A stretch of 64,000 nucleotides of DNA, taken from the NCBI RefSeq assembly GCF_000686045.1, contig NZ_JMLV01000008.1:1-64000 (forward strand), given 5' to 3'. The position numbers and the translations under genes are program-made. Of this stretch, positions 28,028 to 37,032 are shown in pieces. The stretch comes from Fodinicurvata fenggangensis DSM 21160. Its GTDB lineage: Bacteria > Pseudomonadota > Alphaproteobacteria > Kiloniellales > DSM-21159. Numbering within the stretch: the first letter of the stretch is position 1; each line of letters begins with the position of its first letter. Below the pieces are notes generated by a model. That model was not told the origin of the DNA. It ran no database searches and worked only from the letters and a program-made list of their open reading frames with translations.

Positions 28028-29669
28028 AGAGAGTCTCCTTGAAGGGCTGCTGTCCGACGCGGCGATAGGTCTCCAGGAAACTCTCGCCCTCCTCGCGGAT
28101 TGTCAGGTAGGTGTCGACGATGGTCTCCATGGCATCGCCGATCTCGGCGGCGCTGAAGGCCGGACCGACGATGTTCCCCAGCGTGGTCTCGTTCTCGGCG
28201 CTGCCGCCCAGGGTGATCTGGTAGTACTCCTGACCCTTCTTATCGACGCCAAGAATCCCGATGTGACCCACATGGTGATGGCCGCAGGCATTGATGCAGC
28301 CGGACATCTTGATCTTCAGGGGGCCGATATCGCGCTGTTTCGAGAGATCGGCGAAGCGCTCGCTGATCTCCTGCGCCACGGGGATCGAACGGGTGTTGGC
28401 CAGGTTGCAGTAATCCAGGCCGGGGCAGCAGATCATGTCACTGATCAGCCCGATGTTCGCCGTCGCCAGCCCGGCCTGCTGCAGGCCCTGCCAGACCGCC
28501 ATCAGGTCCAGCTTGCGCACGTACGGCAGGACCAGGTTCTGCTCGTGTGTTGCGCGGATTTCCGAGAAGCTGTAGCGCTCGGCCAGGTCGGCGACCACAT
28601 CCATCTGCTCCGCCGTGATATCGCCCGGAACGCCGCCTTCCGGCTTCAGCGAAATGTTCACGATGGCGTAGCCGGCCTGCTTGTGCGCAGCCACATTCTC
28701 GTTCATCCAGGCGGCAAAGCCGGGACTGGTGCTCTGCCAAAGCTCCAGTTCGGGTGGCGAATCCTCCAGCGTTTCGTAAGGTGGGGGAGCAAAGTAGCGG
28801 GCAATGGTATCCAGCTCTTCCTGCGGCAGGGTCAGGTAGCCGTCGCGCAGCTGTGCCCATTCCTCCTCGACCATGCGGGCGAACGCGTCGCGACCGACAG
28901 ACTGCACCAGGATCTTGATGCGCGCCTTATGGATATTGTCGCGCCGGCCGAGCTGGTTATAGACCCGCAGGGTTGATTCCAGATATGACAGCAGGTGTTC
29001 TTCCGGCAGGAACTCGCGGATCGTCACGCCGACCACCGGCGTGCGGCCAAGCCCACCGCCGACCATCACCTCGAAACCCGGATTGCCATCCGCGTCGCGA
29101 CGCATGCGCAGGCCGATGTCGTGCGTGCGCAGGGCCGCGCGATCCTCTTCCGCCCCGGTGACCGCGATCTTGAACTTGCGGGGCAGGAAGGAAAATTCCG
29201 GGTGCAGGGTCGACCACTGGCGAATGATCTCGCAGTAATGGCGCGGATCGGCGATCTCGTCCGCCGCCACGCCGGCGTACTGGTCGGCCGTGGTGTTGCG
29301 GATGCAGTTGCCGCTGGTCTGGATGGCGTGCAGTTGCGCGTCCGCCAGATCCGAAAGGATCGCCGGAGCATCCTCCAGCCGCGGCCAGTTGAACTGCATG
29401 TTCTGGCGCGTGGTGATGTGTCCGTAGCCCTTGTCATAGGTGCGCGCCACATGCGCAAGCTTGCGCAGCTGCACCGAGGACAGCGTTCCATAGGGGATGG
29501 CGATCCGGAACATATAGGCGTGAAGCTGCAGATAGAGGCCGTTCATCAACCGCAACGGCTTGAACTCGTCCTCGTTCAGCTCTCCATTCAGGCGACGCTG
29601 CACCTGGTCGCTGAACTGGGCCACGCGTTCACGCACCAGCGCTTCATCAAATTCGTCATAGCGATACAT
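28014..29669 (-). CDS. cysI: Sulfite reductase hemoprotein (ferredoxin-type nitrite/sulfite reductase)
   Basis: Reduces sulfite to sulfide by six electrons using sirohaem and a [4Fe-4S] cluster. The 551-residue protein has the ferredoxin-nitrite/sulfite reductase halves: YGHITTRQNMQFNWPRLED, SGNCIRNTTADQYAGVA, MVGGGLGRTPV, and the cluster ligands in CPGLDYCNLANTRS and KIKMSGCINACGHHHVGHIG (C-x5-C and C-x3-C). No flavoprotein CysJ gene is nearby, consistent with ferredoxin as donor. It lies within cysG-DUF2849-cysI-DUF934-cysH. Confidence 0.95.
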   Translation of the reverse strand: MYRYDEFDEALVRERVAQFSDQVQRRLNGELNEDEFKPLRLMNGLYLQLHAYMFRIAIPYGTLSSVQLRKLAHVARTYDKGYGHITTRQNMQFNWPRLEDAPAILSDLADAQLHAIQTSGNCIRNTTADQYAGVAADEIADPRHYCEIIRQWSTLHPEFSFLPRKFKIAVTGAEEDRAALRTHDIGLRMRRDADGNPGFEVMVGGGLGRTPVVGVTIREFLPEEHLLSYLESTLRVYNQLGRRDNIHKARIKILVQSVGRDAFARMVEEEWAQLRDGYLTLPQEELDTIARYFAPPPYETLEDSPPELELWQSTSPGFAAWMNENVAAHKQAGYAIVNISLKPEGGVPGDITAEQMDVVADLAERYSFSEIRATHEQNLVLPYVRKLDLMAVWQGLQQAGLATANIGLISDMICCPGLDYCNLANTRSIPVAQEISERFADLSKQRDIGPLKIKMSGCINACGHHHVGHIGILGVDKKGQEYYQITLGGSAENETTLGNIVGPAFSAAEIGDAMETIVDTYLTIREEGESFLETYRRVGQQPFKETLYAAH

Positions 29670-29692
29670 TGTGTCCTCCGGTCTGAAACCGT

Positions 29693-29974
29693 TCAGGCTG
29701 CGTCGGTCCGTCGGCTTGGTCCTGTGGAACGGATTTCCTCACGGCAACGCGTGGTCAGATAACCACTGTCCAGCTCCAGGACATCGATGGCATAGGGGGC
29801 CACCACTTCGTTGCGCAGCACGCTGACCTCGGCCTGGTCCAGCAGGCTCTGGAGTTCCTCCTCATCCCTGGCCAGACGGCTGCCTTCCAGGCTTTGTGAC
29901 CAGTTTCCAGCTTCAGAGAGATAGACGACACGCCCGTCGCGCAGGCGATTGGCTGTTATAGCCTTGAGATACAT
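29693..29974 (-). CDS. DUF2849 protein of the sulfite reductase operon
   Basis: A 93-residue protein starting MYLKAITANRLRDGRVVYLS, with WSQSLEGSRLARDEEELQSLL and YAIDVLELDSGYLTTRCREEI. This matches DUF2849, a small family found between cysG and cysI in alphaproteobacteria. The function is unknown; it may assist sirohaem insertion or regulate the reductase. It lies 17 bases after cysG and 23 bases before cysI. Confidence 0.92.
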   Translation of the reverse strand: MYLKAITANRLRDGRVVYLSEAGNWSQSLEGSRLARDEEELQSLLDQAEVSVLRNEVVAPYAIDVLELDSGYLTTRCREEIRSTGPSRRTDAA

Positions 29975-29991
29975 TGCATTCTTCCTCGTGT

Positions 29992-31398
29992 TCAGACGGC
30001 CAGCGCCAAGGGTGTTTCAGCCGGCGTCAGATTCTGGGCAGAGGCCGCGACGGAGCCGATCATCAGGACCGCAGGCCCTTCGACCTGCTCGCGCTTAAGC
30101 AGGTCACCAAGATCGGCCAAGTGGCTGCCGAGAACCCGCTGCTCGGGCAAGGTGCCCTTCTCCACCACGGCGATCGGTGTTTGCGCGGACAAGCCCTTGT
30201 CCATCAGCCGTTTGGCAATCTCCCCTCCATTTGAAACACCCATGTAGACGACCAGGGTCTGCCGGGCGGCAGCCAAAGCCTGCCAATCCAGATCCGGAAG
30301 ACCTTCACGGCTGTAACCCGTCGCAAAGGTCACGGCAGAGGCCATGTCCCTGTGCGTGAGTGGAATGCCCGCGGTTGCGGCACAGCCCGTGGCCGCCGTG
30401 ATGCCGGGGACGACCTGGACCGCTATTTCATGCGTCTGAAGGTAAGCCTGCTCCTCTCCTCCACGTCCGAAGATGAAGGGGTCACCCCCTTTCAGGCGCA
30501 CCACCAGTTTGCCGGCACGTGCCTGCTGCACGAGAAGCCTGTTGATTTCGTCCTGGCTCATGGAGTGGGCTCCCTTGGCCTTGCCCACATGGATACGCTC
30601 GGCATCGCGCCGGACACAGTCCAGGATGCCCTCGCTGATCAGCCTGTCGTGGACCACCACGTCTGCTTCCTGCATCAGGCGCAGGGCCCGAAAGGTCAGG
30701 AGATCCGGATCTCCCGGACCAACCCCAACCAGGGCGACGGAGCCTTGCTGGTTGTCCCGACCTTCAGGGGCGGAATTGACAAGGGTCAGCATCCCGTCTG
30801 TGGCCCGTCGGTCATCGCCCTGCAGAACAGCTTCCGCGACAGGGCCGCGAAAGAAGCGTGACCAGAAATGCCGGCGCCCCTCCTCACCCGGGATCACGGA
30901 CTTCACCGCAGGCCGGAAACGATCGGCAAAGCGTGCCAAGTCTCCCAGCCGTGCAGGCAGCAGGGCTTCGATACGCTCGCGCAGCTGGCGCACCAGAACC
31001 GGGGCACTGCCGCCGCTGCCAATGGCGATCGTGACAGGGTTCCGATCGACCATGCCCGGCACGATGAAGGACGACAGGGCGGGACGGTCGACCAGGTTGA
31101 CCGGCAACCTGCGCGCCCGGGCCAGTCGCGAGACTCGTCCATCGACGCGCTCGTCGCCTGAAGCCGCAATCACCAGGCTCTTGTCCTCGAGGTCCTTCGC
31201 ACGGAAACGCCGGGCATGCCATTCCACCTCACCCGCAGAGGCCAGTGCGGCAAGCTCTTCATTCAATTCGGGCGCAACAATGTGAAGCCTGGCCTCTGTC
31301 CGCTGTAAAAGCCGCACCTTGCGCGCAGCGGCTTCATTGCCGCCAACCACCAGGCAAGCGGCATCGCGCAAGTCATGAAACAGGGGAAAGTACCTCAT
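29992..31398 (-). CDS. cysG: Sirohaem synthase (precorrin-2 oxidase/ferrochelatase fused to uroporphyrinogen methyltransferase)
   Basis: The 468-residue fusion makes sirohaem, the cofactor of the sulfite reductase encoded just downstream. The N-terminal domain begins MRYFPLFHDLRDAACLVVGG with the NAD-binding GGNEAAARKVRLL. The C-terminal SAM-dependent domain starts near residue 218 with VALVGVGPGDPDLLTFRALR and shows VVRLKGGDPFIFGRGGEE, VVPGITAATGCAATAGIPLT and VVYMGVSN. It leads the sulfur operon from the AT-rich region shared with thiO. Confidence 0.97.
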   Translation of the reverse strand: MRYFPLFHDLRDAACLVVGGNEAAARKVRLLQRTEARLHIVAPELNEELAALASAGEVEWHARRFRAKDLEDKSLVIAASGDERVDGRVSRLARARRLPVNLVDRPALSSFIVPGMVDRNPVTIAIGSGGSAPVLVRQLRERIEALLPARLGDLARFADRFRPAVKSVIPGEEGRRHFWSRFFRGPVAEAVLQGDDRRATDGMLTLVNSAPEGRDNQQGSVALVGVGPGDPDLLTFRALRLMQEADVVVHDRLISEGILDCVRRDAERIHVGKAKGAHSMSQDEINRLLVQQARAGKLVVRLKGGDPFIFGRGGEEQAYLQTHEIAVQVVPGITAATGCAATAGIPLTHRDMASAVTFATGYSREGLPDLDWQALAAARQTLVVYMGVSNGGEIAKRLMDKGLSAQTPIAVVEKGTLPEQRVLGSHLADLGDLLKREQVEGPAVLMIGSVAASAQNLTPAETPLALAV

Positions 31399-31560
31399 GG
31401 ATTATTTACCACTTCACTAATGTGATAATATCAATTCTCCAAACATATTTACCAGTTTTGATGTGAGAGTCAATTAATTCCACACAATGTGAAATTATTT
31501 TATATATTTCACATGTTATAACAGTTAATTATAATTCTCCCAAAGCCTTGCAAGACAGGG
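31399..31560. promoter_or_regulatory. AT-rich divergent control region between cysG and the thi operon, with repeated TGTGA elements
   Basis: This stretch is far richer in A+T than its surroundings. It holds three direct ATGTGA copies (starting 31420, 31461 and 31487), and the last forms a perfect 9-base inverted repeat ATGTGAAAT (31487-31495) with ATTTCACAT (31506-31514). It probably carries the promoters of both cysG (minus) and the riboswitch-controlled thi operon (plus). The binding protein is unknown; a CysB-type or FNR/CRP-type factor is possible. Confidence 0.55.
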
Positions 31561-31587
31561 ACTGCGCCTTCATCTTTGGGATAGACG

Positions 31588-31664
31588 AATACTGGGGTGC
31601 CGCAGCTTGTGCGGCTGAGATCACACCCATGGAACCTGCACTGGGTCATGCCAGCGAAGGGAGT
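31588..31664 (+). ncRNA. TPP riboswitch (THI box)
   Basis: Conserved TPP-aptamer blocks occur in the right order: GGGGTGCC (31594-31601), GCTGAGATCACACCC (about 31614-31628), GGAACCTG (31631-31638), and GGGTCATGCCAGCGAAGGGA in the 3' part. P1 pairing is short (ACT at 31591-31593 with AGT at 31662-31664). The GAAGGGAG at the 3' end is also the best Shine-Dalgarno sequence for thiO at 31668, so ligand binding should hide the ribosome site. Control by thiamine pyrophosphate is thus likely translational. Confidence 0.95.
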
Positions 31665-31667
31665 TAC

Positions 31668-32855
31668 GTGGCACAGGAAACGATCAACAACACGAAGGAC
31701 CAACAGGTCATCATCATAGGCGGCGGCGTCTGCGGCCTGGCCATCGGCTGGGAACTTGCCGAAGCCGGAAAGACGGTGACCATCCTGGAACGTGGGCGCT
31801 GCGGACAGGAAGCCACGCACGCAGCCGCCGGCATGCTGGCTGCAGCCGCGGAATGTGAACCAGGCGAAGAGCAACTGCTGCAACTCACCCGCTGGGCACA
31901 GCAACTCTGGCCAGGCTACCTGGATCGTCTTGAGACCAGCAGTGGACAACGCCCCGATTATCGGGATGAAGGCACCCTCGTCGTGGCACTCAGCCGCGAT
32001 GAAGTGGAGCGCCTGCGCTTTCGCCATGAATTCCAGTCATCCCTCGGCTTGCCGTTGCGCTGGCTTGAAGCTGCCGAACTGCGCCAGCGCGAGCCACACC
32101 TGAGACAAAGCGCAGCTGCTGCAATCTTCAGTGCCGAGGATCACCAGGTGGACAATCGCCAACTGGCCGAAAGCCTGAAGCAGGCCTATCTGAACGCGGG
32201 CGGCAGCCTGCGCGAAGAGTGCGAAGTCGAGGCTCTCGACTGTTCCGACCCTGCGCGAAAACGCATATCGCTTGGCAATGGGGATATCCTGGAAACGAAG
32301 ACTGTCGTTCTGGCAGCGGGGGCCTGGAGCCGCGGCCTGCCAGGCTTGCCAGAAGAGGCAATGCCGCCGGTTCGCCCATTGAAAGGCCAGTCCCTTGCCT
32401 TGCAGATGGTGCCGCACAGCCCCTTGCTGGAACACGTCCTCTGGACCGAGCAGATCTATTGCGTGCCACGCCTTGATGGACGCCTGATCATCGGTGCCAC
32501 TGTCGAGGAACGCGGATTCGACGACAGCATCACGGCCGGCGGCATCTATGCACTGATCGAAGGAGCACGTCGCGCCCTGCCCGGTATCGAGGACCTGCCT
32601 CTGATCGAGTGCTGGAGCGGCTTTCGGCCCGGCTGCCGTGACGACGCACCGGTTTTGGGAGAAACAGCCGTTCCCGGACTGCACCTGGCAACGGGCCATC
32701 ACAGGAACGGCATCCTGCTCGCTCCGGTAACGGGACACTGCATTGCCCAGGAGATCCTGACGGGGGCCCTGCCCGAAGCCGCCCGCCCCTTCACGCTGGC
32801 GCGCTTCAAGCCCTTGTCAGCTCGCAGGAAGAAGTCCCATCTGCAATATCAATAG
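31668..32855 (+). CDS. thiO: Glycine oxidase
   Basis: The FAD enzyme oxidises glycine to the imine used to build the thiamine thiazole in aerobes. I place the start at GTG 31668 (VAQETINNTKDQQVIIIGGG), directly behind the riboswitch-borne Shine-Dalgarno; an ATG further upstream would lie inside the aptamer. The 395-residue product has IIIGGGVCGLAIGWELAEAG, ERGRCGQEATHAAAGMLA, LKGQSLALQM and the C-terminal ATGHHRNGILLAPVTG. It begins thiOSGE. Confidence 0.95.
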   Translation: MAQETINNTKDQQVIIIGGGVCGLAIGWELAEAGKTVTILERGRCGQEATHAAAGMLAAAAECEPGEEQLLQLTRWAQQLWPGYLDRLETSSGQRPDYRDEGTLVVALSRDEVERLRFRHEFQSSLGLPLRWLEAAELRQREPHLRQSAAAAIFSAEDHQVDNRQLAESLKQAYLNAGGSLREECEVEALDCSDPARKRISLGNGDILETKTVVLAAGAWSRGLPGLPEEAMPPVRPLKGQSLALQMVPHSPLLEHVLWTEQIYCVPRLDGRLIIGATVEERGFDDSITAGGIYALIEGARRALPGIEDLPLIECWSGFRPGCRDDAPVLGETAVPGLHLATGHHRNGILLAPVTGHCIAQEILTGALPEAARPFTLARFKPLSARRKKSHLQYQ

Positions 32856-32867
32856 GATGGTTCAATC

Positions 32868-33077
32868 ATGTCATTGACGATCAATCTGAATGGTGAAGAA
32901 ACCCGCGTGGAACAGGGCAGCCTGCAGGACCTGCTGCAACAGCGCGGGATCGACCCGTCGGCACGGCGAATCGCCATCGCGCGCAACGGCGCCCTGGTGA
33001 AGCGCGACAGCTGGCCTAAGGAAACCCTCTCAGAAGGCGACCGCATCGAGATCGTGCGCCCCCTGGCAGGCGGCTAA
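32868..33077 (+). CDS. thiS: Thiamine biosynthesis sulfur-carrier protein
   Basis: A 69-residue ubiquitin-like carrier ending in the essential Gly-Gly (IVRPLAGG), which is adenylated by ThiF and loaded with sulfur. The start [20 protein letters not shown] and SEGDRIEIV are typical. It lies 12 bases after thiO and 19 before thiG. No thiF is in the window, so activation must be done by a gene elsewhere. Confidence 0.96.
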   Translation: MSLTINLNGEETRVEQGSLQDLLQQRGIDPSARRIAIARNGALVKRDSWPKETLSEGDRIEIVRPLAGG

Positions 33078-33096
33078 GCCGCAGAAAGCCGAGATC

Positions 33097-33870
33097 ATGT
33101 CCGACGACACCCCCCTGACCATTGCCGACCGCCAGTTCTCCAGCCGCGTTTTCCTGGGCACCTCGGCTTATCCCAACCTGCAGGTGATGCTGGATTGCGT
33201 GGAAGAGAGCGGAACCGAACTGGTGACCTTGTCGATCCGCAGACTGGACCTGGAAGGCTATGCGGAAAGCCCGGTCGACCTGCTTGAGGACTATGACTTC
33301 CTGCCCAACACGGCCGGCTGCGAAACGGCACGCGATGCCATCCTGACGGCTCAGTTGGCCCGCGAATCTCTTGAGACAAACTGGGTCAAGCTGGAGATCA
33401 TAGGTGACCGGGAAACCCTCTATCCCGACGTCGAGCAGTTGCTGTCGGCAACGGACGAACTGGTCAAGGACGGCTTTACCGTCCTGCCCTATTGCAATGA
33501 CGACCCGGTGATCTGCAAACGCCTGGCGGATCTGGGGGCCGCGGCCGTAATGCCCATGGGCTCGTTGATTGGCTCCGGAATGGGCGTTGCCAATCCCGCA
33601 AACATAGAACTGATCTGCCGGCAGGCAGAGGTGCCGGTGGTGATCGACGCCGGCCTGGGCACCGCTTCCGATGTGGTGCAGTCCTTTGAACTGGGGTGCG
33701 ATGCCGTGCTGCTGAACACCGCCGTTGCCAGGGCACGCAATCCCGTGGCCATGGCACGCGCCGTGCGCCATGCCGCCGAAGCCGGCCGCGCAGCACACCT
33801 GGCCGGACGCATTCCGAAGCGCCCGCATGCCGAGGCATCAAGCCCGCAGATGGGGCTGGTTGGCTCGTAA
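33097..33870 (+). CDS. thiG: Thiazole synthase
   Basis: Condenses dehydroglycine, DXP and ThiS-thiocarboxylate into the thiazole. The 257-residue protein carries [92 protein letters not shown] and [14 protein letters not shown]. Lys in NWVKLE is the Schiff-base residue. The stop shares one base with the thiE start (TAATG), so the two are coupled. Confidence 0.97.
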   Translation: MSDDTPLTIADRQFSSRVFLGTSAYPNLQVMLDCVEESGTELVTLSIRRLDLEGYAESPVDLLEDYDFLPNTAGCETARDAILTAQLARESLETNWVKLEIIGDRETLYPDVEQLLSATDELVKDGFTVLPYCNDDPVICKRLADLGAAAVMPMGSLIGSGMGVANPANIELICRQAEVPVVIDAGLGTASDVVQSFELGCDAVLLNTAVARARNPVAMARAVRHAAEAGRAAHLAGRIPKRPHAEASSPQMGLVGS

Positions 33871-34487
33871 TGACCGGACAGCTGCCTCCGCTTATGGTCA
33901 TCAGTGACCGGCAACAGGCACGCTACAGTCTCGATCAGATTGCTGCCTGGTCCTTTCACACCGGATTGCGCAGTTTCATGCTGAGGGATCGGGACCTGCC
34001 CATGGCTGAGCGCGCCGCCCTGGCAGAGCGCCTGGCCGAATCCGCCCGGGCGCACGGCGCCCAATTGATCATAAACGGGGACTGGACGCTGGCCAGAGAG
34101 GTCGGAGCCGCTGGCGTGCATCTTCAACAGCCTGGCGAGATCCCGATTGCCCGTTCCAGGCTGGGGGCTGCTGCCTTAATCGGACTATCGGCACATTCGC
34201 GGGAGGATCTTGTCGCAGCCGCCGCTGAAGGCGCCGATTACACCACATTGAGCCCGATCTTTCTGTCGCAGAGCAAACCCGGTTATGGCCCGGCCCTGGG
34301 ACTGGAGGGACTGCGCAAGGAGGCGGCAAGCCTTTCCCCGCCCCTGCTTGCCCTGGGGGGGATCAACACGACGAACGCACGCGACTGCCTGGAAGCCGGC
34401 GCAGTCGGTGTTGCCGTGATGGGCGAAGTCATGCGCGCCGAAGCGCCGGGCGAAGTTGTCCTGCAGCTGCTGCAGGCGCTCAGATGA
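33870..34487 (+). CDS. thiE: Thiamine-phosphate synthase family protein
   Basis: From ATG 33870 the product is 205 residues. It joins HMP pyrophosphate and thiazole phosphate. The fold is recognisable in [77 protein letters not shown] and [20 protein letters not shown]. The phosphate-loop sequence is diverged from the E. coli enzyme, so a TenI-like role cannot be excluded. Its 3' end overlaps the convergent ABC ATPase gene by eight bases. Confidence 0.87.
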   Translation: MTGQLPPLMVISDRQQARYSLDQIAAWSFHTGLRSFMLRDRDLPMAERAALAERLAESARAHGAQLIINGDWTLAREVGAAGVHLQQPGEIPIARSRLGAAALIGLSAHSREDLVAAAAEGADYTTLSPIFLSQSKPGYGPALGLEGLRKEAASLSPPLLALGGINTTNARDCLEAGAVGVAVMGEVMRAEAPGEVVLQLLQALR

Positions 34488-35235
34488 TCTGCCCCAGGAA
34501 CTTCTGGGTGCGTTCGTCCCTGGGATTTGCGAAGAACTCCGCTGGCGGGCCATCTTCCACGATCACACCCTGGTCCGTGAAGTACATGTGATCGGCCACC
34601 TCCTTGGCAAAACCCATTTCGTGGGTCACCAGCATGCAGGTCATGCCATCCTGGGCCAGGTCCTTGATGGTGGCCAGCACCTCCTTCACCGTTTCCGGAT
34701 CCAGCGCCGCCGTCACCTCATCGAACAGCATGACCTGGGGGTTCATGGCGAGCGAACGGGCAATCGCGACACGCTGCTGCTGGCCGCCTGAAAGCTCTCC
34801 GGGATAGCTGTGTTCCTTCCCGTCCAGGCGCACCTTTTTCATCAGCGCATAGGCCCGTTCCTCGACCTCCTGCTTCGGCTGCTTCAGGACCTGTACGGGC
34901 GCCATCATCACGTTCTGTATGGCCGTGCGGTGCGGAAAGAGATTGTACTGCTGGAAGACCATGCCCACGCGCTTGCGCAATTCCAGCTTGTCGAGGTTGG
35001 GATCGTTGACCTCGATCCCCTCGACCTTGATGGACCCGCTGTTGATTTCCGTCAGGGCATTGATGCAACGAATCAGCGTGGACTTTCCCGATCCCGACGG
35101 ACCAATGATGCAAACCACTTCACCCTTCTTCACATCGAAGGAAATGCCCTTGAGGACCTCGAAATCGCCGAAAGATTTGTGAACGTCCTTCAACGAAACG
35201 ATCGGTTGGTCGTCGGTCCAGTTTGCTGTGCTCAT
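34480..35235 (-). CDS. Polar amino-acid ABC transporter ATP-binding protein
   Basis: A 251-residue ATPase with Walker [11 protein letters not shown]-loop [13 protein letters not shown], signature [20 protein letters not shown], Walker [15 protein letters not shown] and switch His in [16 protein letters not shown]. The [12 protein letters not shown] and [15 protein letters not shown] sequences mark the GlnQ/GltL polar amino-acid class. It is the last gene of an SBP-permease-permease-ATPase set, all on the minus strand. The substrate is not known from sequence. Confidence 0.95.
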   Translation of the reverse strand: MSTANWTDDQPIVSLKDVHKSFGDFEVLKGISFDVKKGEVVCIIGPSGSGKSTLIRCINALTEINSGSIKVEGIEVNDPNLDKLELRKRVGMVFQQYNLFPHRTAIQNVMMAPVQVLKQPKQEVEERAYALMKKVRLDGKEHSYPGELSGGQQQRVAIARSLAMNPQVMLFDEVTAALDPETVKEVLATIKDLAQDGMTCMLVTHEMGFAKEVADHMYFTDQGVIVEDGPPAEFFANPRDERTQKFLGQII

Positions 35236-35280
35236 GCAAGAGTCCCTTTTTGCCGTATACGGCCTTGCTGACTAGTCTGA

Positions 35281-36186
35281 CTAGATCTTCACCGCGTACC
35301 TGCGCTCCAGCTGTACCGTCAGGCGCGCAATCGGATAGGAATAGATGAAGAACAACAGGAGTATGTACCCGTAGAGCGGCGCCAGCAGGTCGGTTCGCCC
35401 ACCTTCGGCCGCCTTGACCTGATCGGCCAAGGTCATGACCTCGTTCACCCCAACCACCGAAGCCAGAACGGTCGCCATGGTCAGGATGGCATAGAGGTTC
35501 ATCCAGGGTGGCAGCATCCGCTTCACGCACTGCGGCATGATGATCTGCCAGATCTGCTGGCGGCGCGTGAAGGCCAGGGATTCGGCTGCCTCCCACTGCC
35601 CCGAAGGAATCGACTGTACGGCGCCGCGCACCAGTTCCGAGACGTTTGCCATGACCGGCAGGCTCAATCCGATCACCGCCTTGACCCAGTCGGGGAAGGG
35701 AATGGTCACGCCTGCGATCTCGAACTGGAAGGGCAGCATGAACATGGCGTAGAACAGCAACACCAGCCAAGGCGCGTTGCGGAAGAACTGGGTGACGAAC
35801 CAGCTGCCGAACCGCACCTGCGGCAACAGCGAGATCTGCATGAGCCCCAGGAAGGCTCCGACAACGGTTCCAAGGGCCATCGACATCACGGAGATGAGGA
35901 TATTGAAAACGAAGCCGTCGAGCAGAAGCGGCGTCCACTTGATCAGGATCGAAAAGACGCCTTCCCGCCCATTGCCGCTCTGGGCCTCGGCCACGCCCGC
36001 ACTGAACAGCAGAAGCGTCAGCAGGACAAGTCCATGCCAAGCCTTGAGATTAAGGCGCAGGAACGCAAGACCGTCCTTCTCCGCATATGCCGCCGCCACT
36101 TCGCTGCGCGGACGCAGCACAGGCAGGTCGGTGCCGGATTGCAGGGAAGCCTGCAGACGCTGGCGAGAGTTTGCCTTTCTGGTCAT
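35281..36186 (-). CDS. Polar amino-acid ABC transporter permease 2
   Basis: A 301-residue inner-membrane protein with a longer cytoplasmic N-terminus, then five or so helices. The permease EAA-type loop reads ESLAFTRRQQIWQIIMPQCVKRMLPPW and the family motif FFRNAPWLVLLFYAMFMLP is present. It overlaps the other permease gene by four bases (ATGA). An N-terminal hydrophobic helix at about 50-68 (LVLLTLLLFSAGVAEA) looks signal-like and is unusual for this family; it may be an extra membrane anchor. Confidence 0.93.
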   Translation of the reverse strand: MTRKANSRQRLQASLQSGTDLPVLRPRSEVAAAYAEKDGLAFLRLNLKAWHGLVLLTLLLFSAGVAEAQSGNGREGVFSILIKWTPLLLDGFVFNILISVMSMALGTVVGAFLGLMQISLLPQVRFGSWFVTQFFRNAPWLVLLFYAMFMLPFQFEIAGVTIPFPDWVKAVIGLSLPVMANVSELVRGAVQSIPSGQWEAAESLAFTRRQQIWQIIMPQCVKRMLPPWMNLYAILTMATVLASVVGVNEVMTLADQVKAAEGGRTDLLAPLYGYILLLFFIYSYPIARLTVQLERRYAVKI

Positions 36187-36929
36187 GTTCCGTACCCTGG
36201 CAGGCGCATCGCCCGCTCCCAGCGATTCATGCTCATGACCAGGATGCCCACCAGCCCCACATAGATCAGCAGAAGCACTGTCATCATTTCAGGCACGTTG
36301 GCGTAGTCCGACCAGATCTGTCCGGATACATAAAGCAGTTCGGGCACCGCAATGGCATAAGCCAGTGTTGTGGTCTTGACCAGATTGACCAGGTTGTTGT
36401 TCAGGGCTGGCAGACAGACCCGGAACGCCAGTGGAAGAATCACGTGAATGTAGGCGCCAAGTCGGCTGTAACCTAGGGACTCGGCGGCCTCACGCGTCGT
36501 CTCGGGCACCGCCTCGATGCCGGAGCGGAAAATCTCGACATTGAAGGCGCCGGCAAAGAAGCTGAGCGAGATACAGGCCCAGGCGAAGGCGCCCAGAATC
36601 GGTTGCTGGAAACCGTATTCGTTCTCAAAGGTCGGCAGCAAGGCGCTGAGACCGAAGTAAAAGAAATACATCTGTACCAGCGGGGGCGTATTGCGGAAAA
36701 ACTGGATGTAGACCTGCACGATTCGCCGCGTCCACACCAGCTTCGATCCCTGCAGCCAGGCACCGACGACCCCAATCACGACCGAAGCGATCAGGCTGAC
36801 GGCAGACAGGTAGATCGTCATCATAAGCCCCGAGAAGAAACGCTCCCGGTCGAAGGTATTGTAGAAGATCGGAAGGTTGATCCCGGTCGCCTCGTAGAGT
36901 TCCCGGAACCAGTTGTAGAATATATCCAC
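36183..36929 (-). CDS. Polar amino-acid ABC transporter permease 1
   Basis: A 248-residue protein with about five helices and the HisM/GltJ-type motifs QFFRNTPPLVQMYFFYFG, IFRSGIEAVPETTREAAESL and LGYSRLGAYIHVILPLAFRV. It is the first permease of the pair, separated from the binding-protein gene by a terminator-like hairpin at 36977-37015, which would lower permease levels relative to the binding protein. Confidence 0.95.
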   Translation of the reverse strand: MDIFYNWFRELYEATGINLPIFYNTFDRERFFSGLMMTIYLSAVSLIASVVIGVVGAWLQGSKLVWTRRIVQVYIQFFRNTPPLVQMYFFYFGLSALLPTFENEYGFQQPILGAFAWACISLSFFAGAFNVEIFRSGIEAVPETTREAAESLGYSRLGAYIHVILPLAFRVCLPALNNNLVNLVKTTTLAYAIAVPELLYVSGQIWSDYANVPEMMTVLLLIYVGLVGILVMSMNRWERAMRLPGYGT

Positions 36930-36976
36930 GCCTGTCTACCGCTCCGTTTTGGCTGCTCCAGTCAAGCCGTAAAGAA

Positions 36977-37015
36977 AACGGCGGATGAGCCAGCTGTAAA
37001 GACTCATCCGCCGTT
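36977..37015 (-). terminator. Attenuator-type terminator between binding protein and permeases
   Basis: A perfect 13-base stem (AACGGCGGATGAG at 36977-36989 with CTCATCCGCCGTT at 37003-37015), followed on the minus strand by TTTTCTTTAC. It lies between the binding-protein stop and the first permease start and would let only part of the transcripts run on. Confidence 0.85.
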
Positions 37016-37032
37016 GTTACGAAATATACAGG

